From NCBI GenBank assembly GCA_013373265.1, contig JABXIC010000023.1, positions 1 to 52,609 of the forward strand: a stretch of 52,609 nt of DNA. Direction: 5' to 3'. The notes below the pieces were generated by a model. That model saw only the letters and a list, made by a program, of their open reading frames with translations, searched no databases and was not told where the DNA came from. Shown one piece after another: positions 16,296-24,620 of this stretch (positions are counted from its first letter, which is position 1; every line of letters begins with the position of its first letter). Position numbers and translations under genes: made by a program. The DNA comes from Methylocystaceae bacterium. Its GTDB lineage: Bacteria; Pseudomonadota; Alphaproteobacteria; Rhodospirillales; Terasakiellaceae.

Positions 16296-17411
16296 ATGTC
16301 ATGGAACAATCAGGGCGGCGGCCCATGGGGCGGTGGTGGAAAGAACCAAGGTCCTTGGGGTCAAGGACCAAAACGACCAAACGGCGGTGGTAATGGCGGC
16401 GGTGGACCAACCCCACCTGATCTCGAAGAGATGCTGCGCAAAAGCCAGGAAAATATGAAAAGATTTATTCCCAACGGGATGGGCGGCGGTTCGCTCGTTG
16501 CGTTCGGGCTGGTTATTGTGTTGGGCTTATGGATCGCCTCCGGTTTTTACCGTGTCGATACCAACGAACAAGGCGTACAGCTTTTGTTTGGTAAATTTGT
16601 AAGCTCCACAGGACCGGGTTTGCATTGGAATTATCCGTCACCTATCGGTGATGTGTTAACGCCAAAAGTGACAAGAGTCCGTAAAATCGAGATCGGTGTA
16701 CCCGGCACGACAACACGCTCACGTAGCGCAGGCGCAGGAGAAAGCCTGATGCTGACGGGGGATCAAAATATTGCCGATATTGAGTTTGCTGTTTTGTGGA
16801 ATGTGAAGGATGCAGCCAGCTTCCTCTTTAATATTCGCGATCCTGAAACAACTGTTCGTGCCGCCGCACAAAGTGCGATGCGCGAAGTCATCGGTCAGAT
16901 GAATTTGGAAAAGATCAATACAGAAGGCCGTGGCCAAATCGCACAGGAAGCTGAAGAATTGATTCAGCAAATTCTGGATGATTATAAGTCGGGTATTAAA
17001 ATTACGGGTGTTGAACTTGATCGTGCCGATCCACCGCAAGCGGTAATTGAAGCCTTTAACGATGTACAATCCGCACGCCAAGATAAAGAACGTAAACAAA
17101 ATGAAGCTGAAGCCTATCGCAATAAAATCGTGCCAACTGCACGCGGTGAAGCGCAAAAGCTGATTCAAGAAGCAGAAGCTTATAAAGAACGTGTTATTAA
17201 AGATGCGGATGGTGAAGCTAAACGTTTCATCTCGGTCTATAATTCTTATGCGGCCAACAAAGATGTGACTCGTGAACGTCTCTATCTGGAAACCATGCAA
17301 AACGTTTTAAAGGGATCCAACAAAGTTATTGTTGATAGCGAAAAAGGCGGCAACGGCGTTGTGCCTTATCTCCCGTTACCTGAACTTCAAAACCGCAAAG
17401 GAGGCAAATAA
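16296..17411 (+). CDS. hflK: FtsH protease modulator HflK
   Basis: HflK pairs with HflC in a membrane SPFH/prohibitin cage that modulates the AAA protease FtsH. The 371-residue protein has a glycine- and asparagine-rich cytoplasmic N-terminus, one transmembrane helix at about residues 64-84 (SLVAFGLVIVLGLWIASGFY), and a periplasmic SPFH domain starting VDTNEQGVQLLFGKF with GLHWNYPSPIGDV. A long charged helical region near residues 255-320 follows. Its stop codon overlaps the hflC start codon by one base, so the two are translated in a coupled way. Confidence 0.97.
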   Translation: MSWNNQGGGPWGGGGKNQGPWGQGPKRPNGGGNGGGGPTPPDLEEMLRKSQENMKRFIPNGMGGGSLVAFGLVIVLGLWIASGFYRVDTNEQGVQLLFGKFVSSTGPGLHWNYPSPIGDVLTPKVTRVRKIEIGVPGTTTRSRSAGAGESLMLTGDQNIADIEFAVLWNVKDAASFLFNIRDPETTVRAAAQSAMREVIGQMNLEKINTEGRGQIAQEAEELIQQILDDYKSGIKITGVELDRADPPQAVIEAFNDVQSARQDKERKQNEAEAYRNKIVPTARGEAQKLIQEAEAYKERVIKDADGEAKRFISVYNSYAANKDVTRERLYLETMQNVLKGSNKVIVDSEKGGNGVVPYLPLPELQNRKGGK

Positions 17412-18277
17412 TGTCTAAGAAACTTATAGCATTTTTGATCTTGCTGGTTGGTTTATTTGGTTTGGGTTCCAGCATGTTGTTCAAGGTGAGTGAGCCTGTA
17501 CAAGCGATTGTCTTCCAGTTTGGTGATCCGCGTCATGTGATTCAGAAACCGGGCCTCTATTGGAAATTACCTTTTGTTCAGGAAGTGCGGTATTTTGATA
17601 AACGTATCTTGAATTTGGACCCTAAACCGGCGGAACTGCCGTTGGCGGATCAAAAGCGTATTATCGTTGATTCATATGCGCGTTACAAAATCACGGATCC
17701 GTTAAAGTACTTTCAGGCCATTCAAGGTTCAGAACGTGAATTTACGGATTCGTTTGGTCGTATCTTAAACCGTGCAATTCGTGACTCGATTGCGAAAGTG
17801 GGTATGGGTGATCTTCTGTCCGATAAACGTGTCGAAGTGATGAGTGAAATTGTGGATAGTGTGCGTAAAGTTGCCCCACAATATGGTGTCACCATTGTTG
17901 ACGTACGTATCGGTCGGGCGGATTTGCCGGCACAGATTTCTGATAATGTGTTTGATCGTATGCGTACAGACCGTGTGCAGGTGGCTAACCGTCTACGGGC
18001 GGAAGGTGAAGAGATCAAGCAACGTATCACGGCCGAAGCAGAACGTGAAAAAACGGTTATTTTGGCTGAGGCACGCCGGACATCAAACATCCTGCGTGGT
18101 GAGGGCGATGCCCAACGAAACAATATTTTGGGTGAAGCCTACGGTAAAGATCCGGAATTCTTCCGTTTCTATCGCTCTATGGAAGCCTATCGCGAGGCTT
18201 TGGGCGAAGGGACCTCTATGGTTTTGTCTCCGGATAGCGAGTTCTTTACCTACTTTGGAACACGCGATAAAAAATAA
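17411..18277 (+). CDS. hflC: FtsH protease modulator HflC
   Basis: The partner of HflK has 288 residues with an N-terminal membrane anchor (IAFLILLVGLFGLGSSMLF) followed by the SPFH domain: EPVQAIVFQFGDPR, GLYWKLPF and YFDKRILNLD. The C-terminal half is a charged helix (LRAEGEEIKQRITAEAEREK), ending in a YRSMEAYREAL segment typical of HflC. A strong terminator follows 20 bases after the stop. Confidence 0.97.
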   Translation: MSKKLIAFLILLVGLFGLGSSMLFKVSEPVQAIVFQFGDPRHVIQKPGLYWKLPFVQEVRYFDKRILNLDPKPAELPLADQKRIIVDSYARYKITDPLKYFQAIQGSEREFTDSFGRILNRAIRDSIAKVGMGDLLSDKRVEVMSEIVDSVRKVAPQYGVTIVDVRIGRADLPAQISDNVFDRMRTDRVQVANRLRAEGEEIKQRITAEAEREKTVILAEARRTSNILRGEGDAQRNNILGEAYGKDPEFFRFYRSMEAYREALGEGTSMVLSPDSEFFTYFGTRDKK

Positions 18278-18297
18278 GACCGTAGTCAGCGAAAATG

Positions 18298-18334
18298 ATA
18301 CCCCGAAAAAGATTTCTCTTTTCGGGGTATTTTT
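18298..18334 (+). terminator. Rho-independent terminator after hflC
   Basis: ATACCCCGAAAA and TTTTCGGGGTAT form a long stem (one bulged base) around GATTTCTC, followed by a T run. It separates hflKC from the small DUF2065 gene 16 bases later. Confidence 0.9.
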
Positions 18335-18349
18335 CTTTGAGGAAGAAGA

Positions 18350-18535
18350 ATGACAGACTTTTTTGTAGCAATTGGATTAGCTATTACAATTGAAGGAATA
18401 TTGTATGCCTTGTTTCCCGATGGAATGAAACGTATGATGATGCAGGTTTTGACAATGCCATCCAATGCAGTGCGCAGTGCAGGCATAACAGCTGCGATTC
18501 TTGGCGTTGCTCTTGTGTGGATTATTCGAGGTTAA
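18350..18535 (+). CDS. DUF2065 small inner-membrane protein (YjeT-like)
   Basis: The 61-residue protein has two hydrophobic segments, FFVAIGLAITIEGILYALF at about 4-22 and AGITAAILGVALVWIIRG at the C-terminus, with a basic turn between. It matches the DUF2065/YjeT family, commonly found beside hflK-hflC in proteobacteria, as here. The function is unknown; neighbourhood suggests a link to HflKC-FtsH. TTGAGGAAGAAGA gives a good ribosome site before the ATG. Confidence 0.85.
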   Translation: MTDFFVAIGLAITIEGILYALFPDGMKRMMMQVLTMPSNAVRSAGITAAILGVALVWIIRG

Positions 18536-18537
18536 GA

Positions 18538-19272
18538 GTGCGCCTTTGTAAGCTTAATATAATTTTTCATCTGATTGTATGTGGGGTCATTTGGCTTGTC
18601 TCACACACTGCACGGGCGGAGAGTTATGTTTTTGCTGCCATTGCAAAGAACCCTTATCAACAGGCACTGGGGAAATCGCTTCAGACGATTTTTCAACGCC
18701 TGGGCCATGATCTGAAAGTTCGGGCGTTACCCAGCAAACGTGCTTTGCTTTTGGCAAATATTGGGGAATTGGATGGTGAGGTCGGGCGTGTGGCTCAGAC
18801 ATCATCTCTTTATCCCAATCTGATCCAGGTGCCCGTGGCGATTGGTCAGTTTGAGGCTGCGGCAATCGGGAAAAAGGCCAACGAACGTTTTGAAAATTTC
18901 GAGCAATTTAAACCTTACAAATTGGGCATCTTGCGCGGCGTTGTTTGGTCTGAGAAAAAAACGGTTGGGTATACGCGGTTGATTGCGGATGACATGGCGG
19001 CAATGATCCGAATGTTACAAGCAGATCGTTTTGATTATGGTCTTGGGGATCGCAATATTCTTGCTCATATTAAAAAGATGACGGATGCGCAGTTTTATAT
19101 TCTTGAGCCTCCCATTTTTCATTTTGACTTGTTTCCTTTTGTAAATAAGAAACACCAAGAATTGATCCCTTTGTTACAGAAGACCATGCAAAAAATGAAA
19201 GAAACAGGGGAGTTACAGAAGTTGGTGGAGGATAATTTCTCTTTAATTATACAAAACATCATCAAACCCTGA
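18538..19272 (+). CDS. Solitary periplasmic solute-binding protein, family 3
   Basis: A secreted protein of about 244 residues, with signal peptide IIFHLIVCGVIWLVSHTARA and a mature SBP_bac_3-like sequence (KNPYQQALGKSLQTIFQRLG, ANIGELDGEVGRV, LGILRGVVWSEKK, DRFDYGLGDRN, TGELQKLVEDNF). I chose the GTG at 18538 because GAGG lies 7-10 bases upstream; a GTG at 18517 is in frame but lies inside the DUF2065 gene. No transport partners are nearby. It is the second of three such solitary binding proteins in this window. Confidence 0.8.
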   Translation: MRLCKLNIIFHLIVCGVIWLVSHTARAESYVFAAIAKNPYQQALGKSLQTIFQRLGHDLKVRALPSKRALLLANIGELDGEVGRVAQTSSLYPNLIQVPVAIGQFEAAAIGKKANERFENFEQFKPYKLGILRGVVWSEKKTVGYTRLIADDMAAMIRMLQADRFDYGLGDRNILAHIKKMTDAQFYILEPPIFHFDLFPFVNKKHQELIPLLQKTMQKMKETGELQKLVEDNFSLIIQNIIKP

Positions 19273-19334
19273 AACAATCCGTTACAAACTTGCCTTACCC
19301 GAGCCAATATTAACTCGTAGTATACTCATAATTA

Positions 19335-19349
19335 ACGCAATCCTTGCGT
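19335..19349. promoter_or_regulatory. Palindrome upstream of degP
   Basis: ACGCAA-TCC-TTGCGT is a perfect 6-base inverted repeat within TTAACGCAATCCTTGCGTAA, centred about 70 bases before the degP start. It lies in the 139-base gap before degP and could be an operator. No regulator can be named. Confidence 0.35.
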
Positions 19350-19411
19350 AATTTTATCGACAAGATACATTGTTCCTAACTGTAAGAAATTAAGAGGCGA
19401 TGGAAGCAAAA

Positions 19412-20896
19412 ATGAAAAACCTGATAAGACGACCTCAAGCACAATCGAAGGCACAGGCAAACCCTACTTTTATGTGGATGATCGCTTTTTTAAGCGCTCT
19501 GGCCATGATGATCGCATTTGCCAGCCAATCTCATGCCCGTTCTGCCCCCGCAAGCTTTGCCGATCTGGCTGAAAAACTACTACCGGCTGTGGTGAATATT
19601 TCAACCACACAAACCATTGAAACCAGTGGACAATTGCCTGAAGGTGTCCCGGATTTTTTCCGCGATTTCTTTGAAAGACGCGGTCAACAAATGCCGAAAC
19701 CGCATGAACGTAAAGCAACGTCATTGGGATCCGGCTTTTTTATTGACGCAGATGAAGGCTTGGTTGTGACCAACAATCACGTTATTCAAGGTGCTGAAGA
19801 AATTAAGATTATCCTGCAGGACAATACTGTCCTTGATGCCGAATTGTTGGGTCATGACCCGAAAACAGATGTGGCACTTTTGAAAGTGAAGGATAAAAAA
19901 GGCCTGAAATTCAAGGAAGTACATTTGGGCAATTCCGATAAAATGCGCGTAGGAGACTGGGTTGTTGCCATTGGTAATCCGTTTGGTCTTGGCGGGACGG
20001 TTACAGCCGGGATCATTTCTGCGCGGGGACGTAATATTCAGGCAGGCCCTTATGACGATTTCATTCAAACCGATGCGTCTATCAATAAAGGGAATTCCGG
20101 TGGTCCGCTGTTTAACCTTGATGGTGATGTGATCGGGATTAATACGGCGATTTATTCACCCAGTGGTGGCAGCGTCGGGATCGGTTTTTCCGTGCCATCC
20201 AATATTGCCAAAACAGTAATTGCAGATTTGAAGAAATATGGACGTACGCGTCGTGGTTGGTTGGGTGTTCGTATCCAAACCGTGTCTGACGAAATTGCAG
20301 AAAACCTTGGCCTAGAGAACGCCCGTGGTGCTTTGGTGACCAGCGTTGCCGAAACAGGACCAGCTGAAAAAGCCGGGATTAAAAAAGGCGATGTGGTGTT
20401 AAAATTCAACAACAAAGAAATTGAAGAAATGCGTAAACTGCCACGCATTGTTGCTGAAACAGAAGTCGGTCAATCTGTACCGGTCGAAGTGTGGCGCAAA
20501 GGCAAGGTTAAAAAACTAACCGTTAAAGTTGGCGAATTGGAAGTTGCTGAAAAGAACGGTGAAGTGGCTCAGCCGCATGTTGAGAAAACTTCTGCCGGCG
20601 TTGATGAACTGGGTATGTCGCTGAGCAGCCTGAGTGGTGAGATGCGTGCCCGTTTCAAGTTGCCGCAAGATGCTAAAGGTGTCGTCATTCTGGATGTGAA
20701 GGACAATGGTCCGGCAGCGGAAAAAGGCATTCGCCCTGGTGAACTGATTGTGGAAGTCAGCCAAAAAGAAGTCACCAGTCCACAAGACATTGTTGAAGCC
20801 GTTAAAAAAGCAAAAAAAGACGATCAAAAATCGGTCTTGTTGCTGATTGATGGTGAAGAAGGTCTGCGTTTTGTTGCAGTCAAAATTGATAAATAG
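19412..20896 (+). CDS. degP: Do/DegP-family periplasmic serine protease
   Basis: This trypsin-like protease/chaperone of envelope quality control has 494 residues. A membrane-crossing signal (WMIAFLSALAMMIAFASQSHA) precedes the protease domain, with the catalytic triad in TNNHVIQ, KTDVALLKV and NKGNSGGPL (His, Asp, Ser). Two PDZ domains follow, the first from RRGWLGVRIQ and the second from LGMSLSSL. I use the ATG at 19412, preceded by GGAAG at 5 bases; the ATG at 19400 sits only two bases from AGAGG. It stands alone with a strong terminator. DegP and MucD/DegQ assignments cannot be separated from sequence alone. Confidence 0.93.
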   Translation: MKNLIRRPQAQSKAQANPTFMWMIAFLSALAMMIAFASQSHARSAPASFADLAEKLLPAVVNISTTQTIETSGQLPEGVPDFFRDFFERRGQQMPKPHERKATSLGSGFFIDADEGLVVTNNHVIQGAEEIKIILQDNTVLDAELLGHDPKTDVALLKVKDKKGLKFKEVHLGNSDKMRVGDWVVAIGNPFGLGGTVTAGIISARGRNIQAGPYDDFIQTDASINKGNSGGPLFNLDGDVIGINTAIYSPSGGSVGIGFSVPSNIAKTVIADLKKYGRTRRGWLGVRIQTVSDEIAENLGLENARGALVTSVAETGPAEKAGIKKGDVVLKFNNKEIEEMRKLPRIVAETEVGQSVPVEVWRKGKVKKLTVKVGELEVAEKNGEVAQPHVEKTSAGVDELGMSLSSLSGEMRARFKLPQDAKGVVILDVKDNGPAAEKGIRPGELIVEVSQKEVTSPQDIVEAVKKAKKDDQKSVLLLIDGEEGLRFVAVKIDK

Positions 20897-20919
20897 ACTG
20901 TAGATAAAGGCATTCAAAA

Positions 20920-20955
20920 AAGGCTTCCCTGCAATTGTTAGGGGAGCCTTTTTTT
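20920..20955 (+). terminator. Rho-independent terminator after degP
   Basis: AAGGCTTCCCT (20920-20930) pairs with AGGGGAGCCTT (20940-20950), with one G-U pair, around a 9-base loop, followed by a run of Ts. It begins 24 bases after the degP stop. Confidence 0.92.
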
Positions 20956-21029
20956 GTTTGTCGTATTCTGAGTAGCCTAGATCAGATTGTATTGGTGTAT
21001 TTATATAAACTCATTAATTAGGATTGAGC

Positions 21030-21371
21030 TTATAGTAAATCCAATACGTTTTCCGGTGGGCGACCGAGAACGGCTTTATTGTCTTTAATTACAATCGGGC
21101 GTTCAATGGCACGCGGGTTGGCGACCATGCCGGCGATGATTGCATCATCGCTTAAGGTATTGTCATGCAAGCCAGCTTCGGCGGCTTCTTTTTTGCGTAA
21201 TAATTGGCGTGGTGTGATGCCGAGCTTTGTGATGATATCTTTGAGTTCTTCAATGCTTGGTGGATTGTCGAGATATTCAATGATTTTGGGATCGCCCCCG
21301 TTGTCCTGAATCAGTTGTAGGGTTTGCCGTGATTTGCTGCAGCGCGGGTTGTGATAAATGACAAGCGACAT
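21030..21371 (-). CDS. arsC: Arsenate reductase, glutaredoxin-coupled ArsC family
   Basis: This 113-residue thioredoxin-fold protein starts MSLVIYHNPRCSKSRQTL, the ArsC active-site loop with Cys11. The arginines that bind arsenate in this family are present in NPRAIERP and LGRPPENVL. Members reduce arsenate to arsenite with glutathione and glutaredoxin. No arsR, arsB or acr3 gene is near, so a housekeeping detoxification role or a related ArsC-like function is possible. The start is the ATG at 21371; in-frame upstream codons would add a non-conserved stretch. Confidence 0.88.
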   Translation of the reverse strand: MSLVIYHNPRCSKSRQTLQLIQDNGGDPKIIEYLDNPPSIEELKDIITKLGITPRQLLRKKEAAEAGLHDNTLSDDAIIAGMVANPRAIERPIVIKDNKAVLGRPPENVLDLL

Positions 21372-21476
21372 GTATATTCCATCATAATTTTTGTGAAAAC
21401 GATTCAAAGTAAGAATATATCATTCCTGTTTTGAGATTGGAACTGTTCAAAGAATCCAAAATTGTTTGTGGACAAC

Positions 21477-21526
21477 ATAAACATTAGAGGTTGAAATTAA
21501 CCTTAAAACCAGAGGAAAATGTTTAT
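21477..21526. promoter_or_regulatory. Nested inverted repeats upstream of cheZ
   Basis: The outer arms ATAAACATT (21477-21485) and AATGTTTAT (21518-21526) are perfectly complementary. An inner palindrome, AGGTT-GAAATT-AACCT, lies at 21488-21503. The structure sits 150-200 bases upstream of cheZ in the 306-base arsC-cheZ gap. The same outer arms recur before the DUF4175 gene at 25933-25960. It may be an operator; no regulator is known. Confidence 0.35.
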
Positions 21527-21677
21527 ATTGCCAACAAAAAAAGCAAATTTTTTTGGTTTTGATTAAATAGTTGAGGACATTGAGGGTTGTTTCTAATAAA
21601 TTTTAAGAAATAGTGGCAGTACACTATGGTAAACAAGTGAGGGCAATGGTCTATAAAAGACCAGACAGGAGAAGTGT

Positions 21678-22457
21678 ATGACGTCGGGATCATCTAAGCG
21701 GCTCTTTAGTGCGGAATTAAAACTCAAACAACGCCTGAGTGACCAAGCTGGTGGGAGTGTGGGTACAGTCGACACATCCGGTATTACGAATGAAGATTTG
21801 ATGACCGCGATTAAGGCGTTGCAATCTGAAATGTTGATGCGCGTGGCACAAGCCTCTGTAGCGAAGCCTGACAAACCAAAAGAAAAAGAACTTGAAGAAG
21901 CACAAGAAGATTTGGATGGGAAACTAGACGAAGTAAACTTGCTGCGTACCGAAGTCCGCGCCCTGTCCCGCAGTATCCACGATACCAAACGTGAAATTAA
22001 AGCGTTGGGCATGAATGAAGAAGACCAGTTTTCGATTGTAACCAACGAGTTGGATGAAATTGTTGCGGCAACGGAACGCGCGACAGAAACGATTTTGAAT
22101 TCTGCTGAGAAAATTGACGATCTGGCCCAACAACTGCGTCAACACTCTCCAGACCAGTTTGTAACCCAACTGACAGATGAAATGCTGGAAAATACGATTG
22201 CCATGTTTGAAGCCTGTAACTTCCAGGATTTGTGCGGACAACGCACAACCAAGGTGGTCAACACGCTCAAGTTTATTGAAGAACGTGTTGAGGCCATGAT
22301 GGAAATTTGGGGTGAAGACAACTTCGATACTGTTGATCATCCTGATGACGTATTGGCAGCAGGTGCCAACCGTCCACCTGAGGGTGAAGAACTGCATGGT
22401 CCGGCTGAACATGGTGGTGGTATTTCACAAGCAGATATCGACGCCTTGTTTGATTAG
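21678..22457 (+). CDS. cheZ: Chemotaxis phosphatase CheZ
   Basis: CheZ dephosphorylates CheY-P. The 259-residue protein is highly charged and helical. Its active-site helix ACNFQDLCGQR gives Asp184 and Gln188 at the positions corresponding to E. coli Asp143 and Gln147. The C-terminus ISQADIDALFD matches the CheY-binding tail, which also resembles the FliM N-terminal CheY-binding peptide. GGAGAAG precedes the ATG. It is not in a che operon; the nearest candidate substrates are the solitary receivers at 10851-11714. Confidence 0.9.
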   Translation: MTSGSSKRLFSAELKLKQRLSDQAGGSVGTVDTSGITNEDLMTAIKALQSEMLMRVAQASVAKPDKPKEKELEEAQEDLDGKLDEVNLLRTEVRALSRSIHDTKREIKALGMNEEDQFSIVTNELDEIVAATERATETILNSAEKIDDLAQQLRQHSPDQFVTQLTDEMLENTIAMFEACNFQDLCGQRTTKVVNTLKFIEERVEAMMEIWGEDNFDTVDHPDDVLAAGANRPPEGEELHGPAEHGGGISQADIDALFD

Positions 22458-22466
22458 TCGGTCGAA

Positions 22467-23036
22467 TCAGTCTTCATTTAGGCAGTCTAAAAGGTTCAGT
22501 ACTTCGGGGTTATCCCATTCATACATTCCAACGACTCGTGCAATTTCGAGACCGCTTTTGTTAATGATTTGCGTGACCGGGATGTTTCGAATGTCTAAAG
22601 CACGCGGGATTGCCATTTTTTGGTCTTGGTAAAAGGTAAGATCCTGCCATTCTTTTTTCTTGATAAAGGCATTAACTTTTTCTGGGCTGCTCCGGTCCAT
22701 GGATAAGGGAATAACCACAGCGTTTTTGCTTTCAATTTTCTTTGAAAGGCTTATAAGGCTCGGCATTTCGCGCAGACAGGGCGGACACCAAACGGCCCAA
22801 TGATTTAATAAGACCGTTTGACCGATAAAGTCTTGCAGGCGCACGCTTGTGCCATCCATGGATAAAAACGAATCTTTTGGCATGGAAATCGGTTCATCAT
22901 GGATTTTCAGTTTCTCAATTGCCCGTAGTTGTTTTTCACATTTTAAGTTTTGCGCACTTGCATGGTTGACGGATAGGGACAGAATGAGGCAAACACTCAA
23001 GGTAAGACTGAATTTTATGAACTGATGGACCGACAT
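22467..23036 (-). CDS. TlpA/ResA-like periplasmic thiol-disulfide protein
   Basis: A thioredoxin-fold protein of 189 residues with an N-terminal signal ([20 protein letters not shown]) and the redox motif [15 protein letters not shown]. Family members reduce disulfides in cytochrome c maturation or related periplasmic tasks. The ATG on the minus strand at 23036 overlaps the argH ATG (23035) head to head, and GGAAGAA, its ribosome site, lies inside argH. The gene ends 9 bases from convergent cheZ. Confidence 0.88.
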   Translation of the reverse strand: MSVHQFIKFSLTLSVCLILSLSVNHASAQNLKCEKQLRAIEKLKIHDEPISMPKDSFLSMDGTSVRLQDFIGQTVLLNHWAVWCPPCLREMPSLISLSKKIESKNAVVIPLSMDRSSPEKVNAFIKKKEWQDLTFYQDQKMAIPRALDIRNIPVTQIINKSGLEIARVVGMYEWDNPEVLNLLDCLNED

Positions 23037-24429
23037 GACTGATTCTTCCGATACAAGTACGATTTGGGGCGGGCGCTTTAGCGAAGGCCCAAGCGCGATT
23101 ATGGAAAAGATTAACGCATCAATCGATTTCGACAAGCGTTTTTATGCCCAAGATATTGCTGGTTCTAAAGCACATTGTGCCATGTTGGTCAAACAAGGCA
23201 TTCTAACTGAAGCTGATGGTCAGGCCATTACAAGCGGTCTGGATAAAGTGTTGGCGGAAATTGAAAGCGGCGATTTTGTTTTTTCAGCCGCCCTTGAAGA
23301 TATTCATATGAATGTGGAAAACCGTTTACGGGAATTGATCGGTGATGCTGCCGGGCGTTTGCACACGGCGCGTTCACGCAATGACCAAGTGGCGACGGAT
23401 TTTCGTCTCTGGGTGCGCGACGCCATTGATCGTCTGGATGACGGCTTGTCGGTTTTGCAAAAAGTTTTAATTGATCGTGCCGAAGAACACGTCGACACTA
23501 TTCTGCCCGGTTTTACCCACTTGCAAGCCGCACAGCCTGTTTCACTGGGACATCATTTTTTAGCCTATGTGGAAATGTTTGGCCGGGATCGTTCGCGTTT
23601 TGCCGATGCGCGCAAGCGTTTGAACGAATCGCCCTTGGGGTCAGCTGCTTTGGCGGGGACGCCTTATCCGATTGATCGTCATCATACAGCAGAACTTTTG
23701 AACTTTTCTGGTCCGATGCGCAACTCCTTGGATGGGGTGTCTGATCGTGATTTCGCACTGGAATATTTAAGTGCGGCTGCGATTTGTTCTGTGCATTTGT
23801 CGCGCATGGCAGAAGAATTGGTGATCTGGTCATCGGCACAATTTGGTTTTGTGCGTATGTCAGACAGTTTCTCAACCGGGTCCAGTATCATGCCACAAAA
23901 GAAAAACCCGGATGCGGCAGAATTGATCCGCTCAAAGATCGGCCGGGTGGTTGGGGATCTGAACAGCCTGTTGATTTCCATGAAGGGTTTGCCACTGGCT
24001 TATTCTAAAGATATGCAGGAAGATAAAGAGCCTGTCTTTGATGCGGCTGACACCATTGAACTGGGGGTGGCTGCCATGACAGGTATGATCGCTGAGATGA
24101 CGGTCAATAAAGATAAAATGCGCGAAAGTGCAAGCTGGGGTTATACAACCGCTACAGATCTGGCCGATTGGCTGGTACGTGAATTGGGTATGCCCTTTAG
24201 AAATGCCCATCATGTGACGGGTGCGATTGTAAAAATGGCTGAAGATAAATCCTGTGATTTATCGGACCTGAGCCTTGAAGAGATGCAAACTGTTGATGCA
24301 GCGATCACCAAGGATGTGTACGATGTCCTAACCATTGATGCATCTGTGCGTTCCAGAACGTCTTTTGGTGGGACAGCCCCTGACAATGTGCGCCACCAAG
24401 TTCTGGATGCGCGGAAACGGTTTTTATAA
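23035..24429 (+). CDS. argH: Argininosuccinate lyase
   Basis: ArgH splits argininosuccinate into arginine and fumarate. The 464-residue protein begins [20 protein letters not shown] and carries [16 protein letters not shown], the fumarase-superfamily signature [12 protein letters not shown] with the catalytic serine near residue 283, and a C-terminal [14 protein letters not shown]. The start codon overlaps the oppositely oriented TlpA-like start (shared CATG at 23034-23037). It heads a likely operon argH-lptM-lysA. Confidence 0.97.
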   Translation: MTDSSDTSTIWGGRFSEGPSAIMEKINASIDFDKRFYAQDIAGSKAHCAMLVKQGILTEADGQAITSGLDKVLAEIESGDFVFSAALEDIHMNVENRLRELIGDAAGRLHTARSRNDQVATDFRLWVRDAIDRLDDGLSVLQKVLIDRAEEHVDTILPGFTHLQAAQPVSLGHHFLAYVEMFGRDRSRFADARKRLNESPLGSAALAGTPYPIDRHHTAELLNFSGPMRNSLDGVSDRDFALEYLSAAAICSVHLSRMAEELVIWSSAQFGFVRMSDSFSTGSSIMPQKKNPDAAELIRSKIGRVVGDLNSLLISMKGLPLAYSKDMQEDKEPVFDAADTIELGVAAMTGMIAEMTVNKDKMRESASWGYTTATDLADWLVRELGMPFRNAHHVTGAIVKMAEDKSCDLSDLSLEEMQTVDAAITKDVYDVLTIDASVRSRTSFGGTAPDNVRHQVLDARKRFL

Positions 24430-24445
24430 GAAGAGTTTTAAGACA

Positions 24446-24610
24446 ATGATGGCACGAAAAATAGTGTTGGTTTTATTACTGGTTGCAGTGTGCGCGGGCA
24501 TGAGTGCCTGTGGCCGAAAAAATAAACCGCTTGCACCAGAGGATGTGGACCCGAAATACCCACGGACCTATCCTGCTCCTGTCCCAGCCCCTGCGCCTAC
24601 TATTAAGTAA
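24446..24610 (+). CDS. lptM: Small lipoprotein, LptM family
   Basis: This 54-residue lipoprotein has a short hydrophobic signal (IVLVLLLVAVCAGMSAC) with the lipid-accepting Cys22, then GRKNKPLAPEDVDPKYPRTY and a proline-rich tail. Size, the CGRK(K)-like start of the mature chain and its place between argH and lysA fit LptM, a lipoprotein that assists maturation of the LptD outer-membrane LPS translocon. ATGs at 24446 and 24449 are equally possible. It ends 10 bases before lysA. Confidence 0.8.
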   Translation: MMARKIVLVLLLVAVCAGMSACGRKNKPLAPEDVDPKYPRTYPAPVPAPAPTIK

Positions 24611-24620
24611 AAGAAGAAAA

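Noticed and set aside
16719-17300. 193-codon minus-strand frame inside hflK
   Set aside because: Shadow of hflK; its composition mirrors the charged helical repeat of the real gene.
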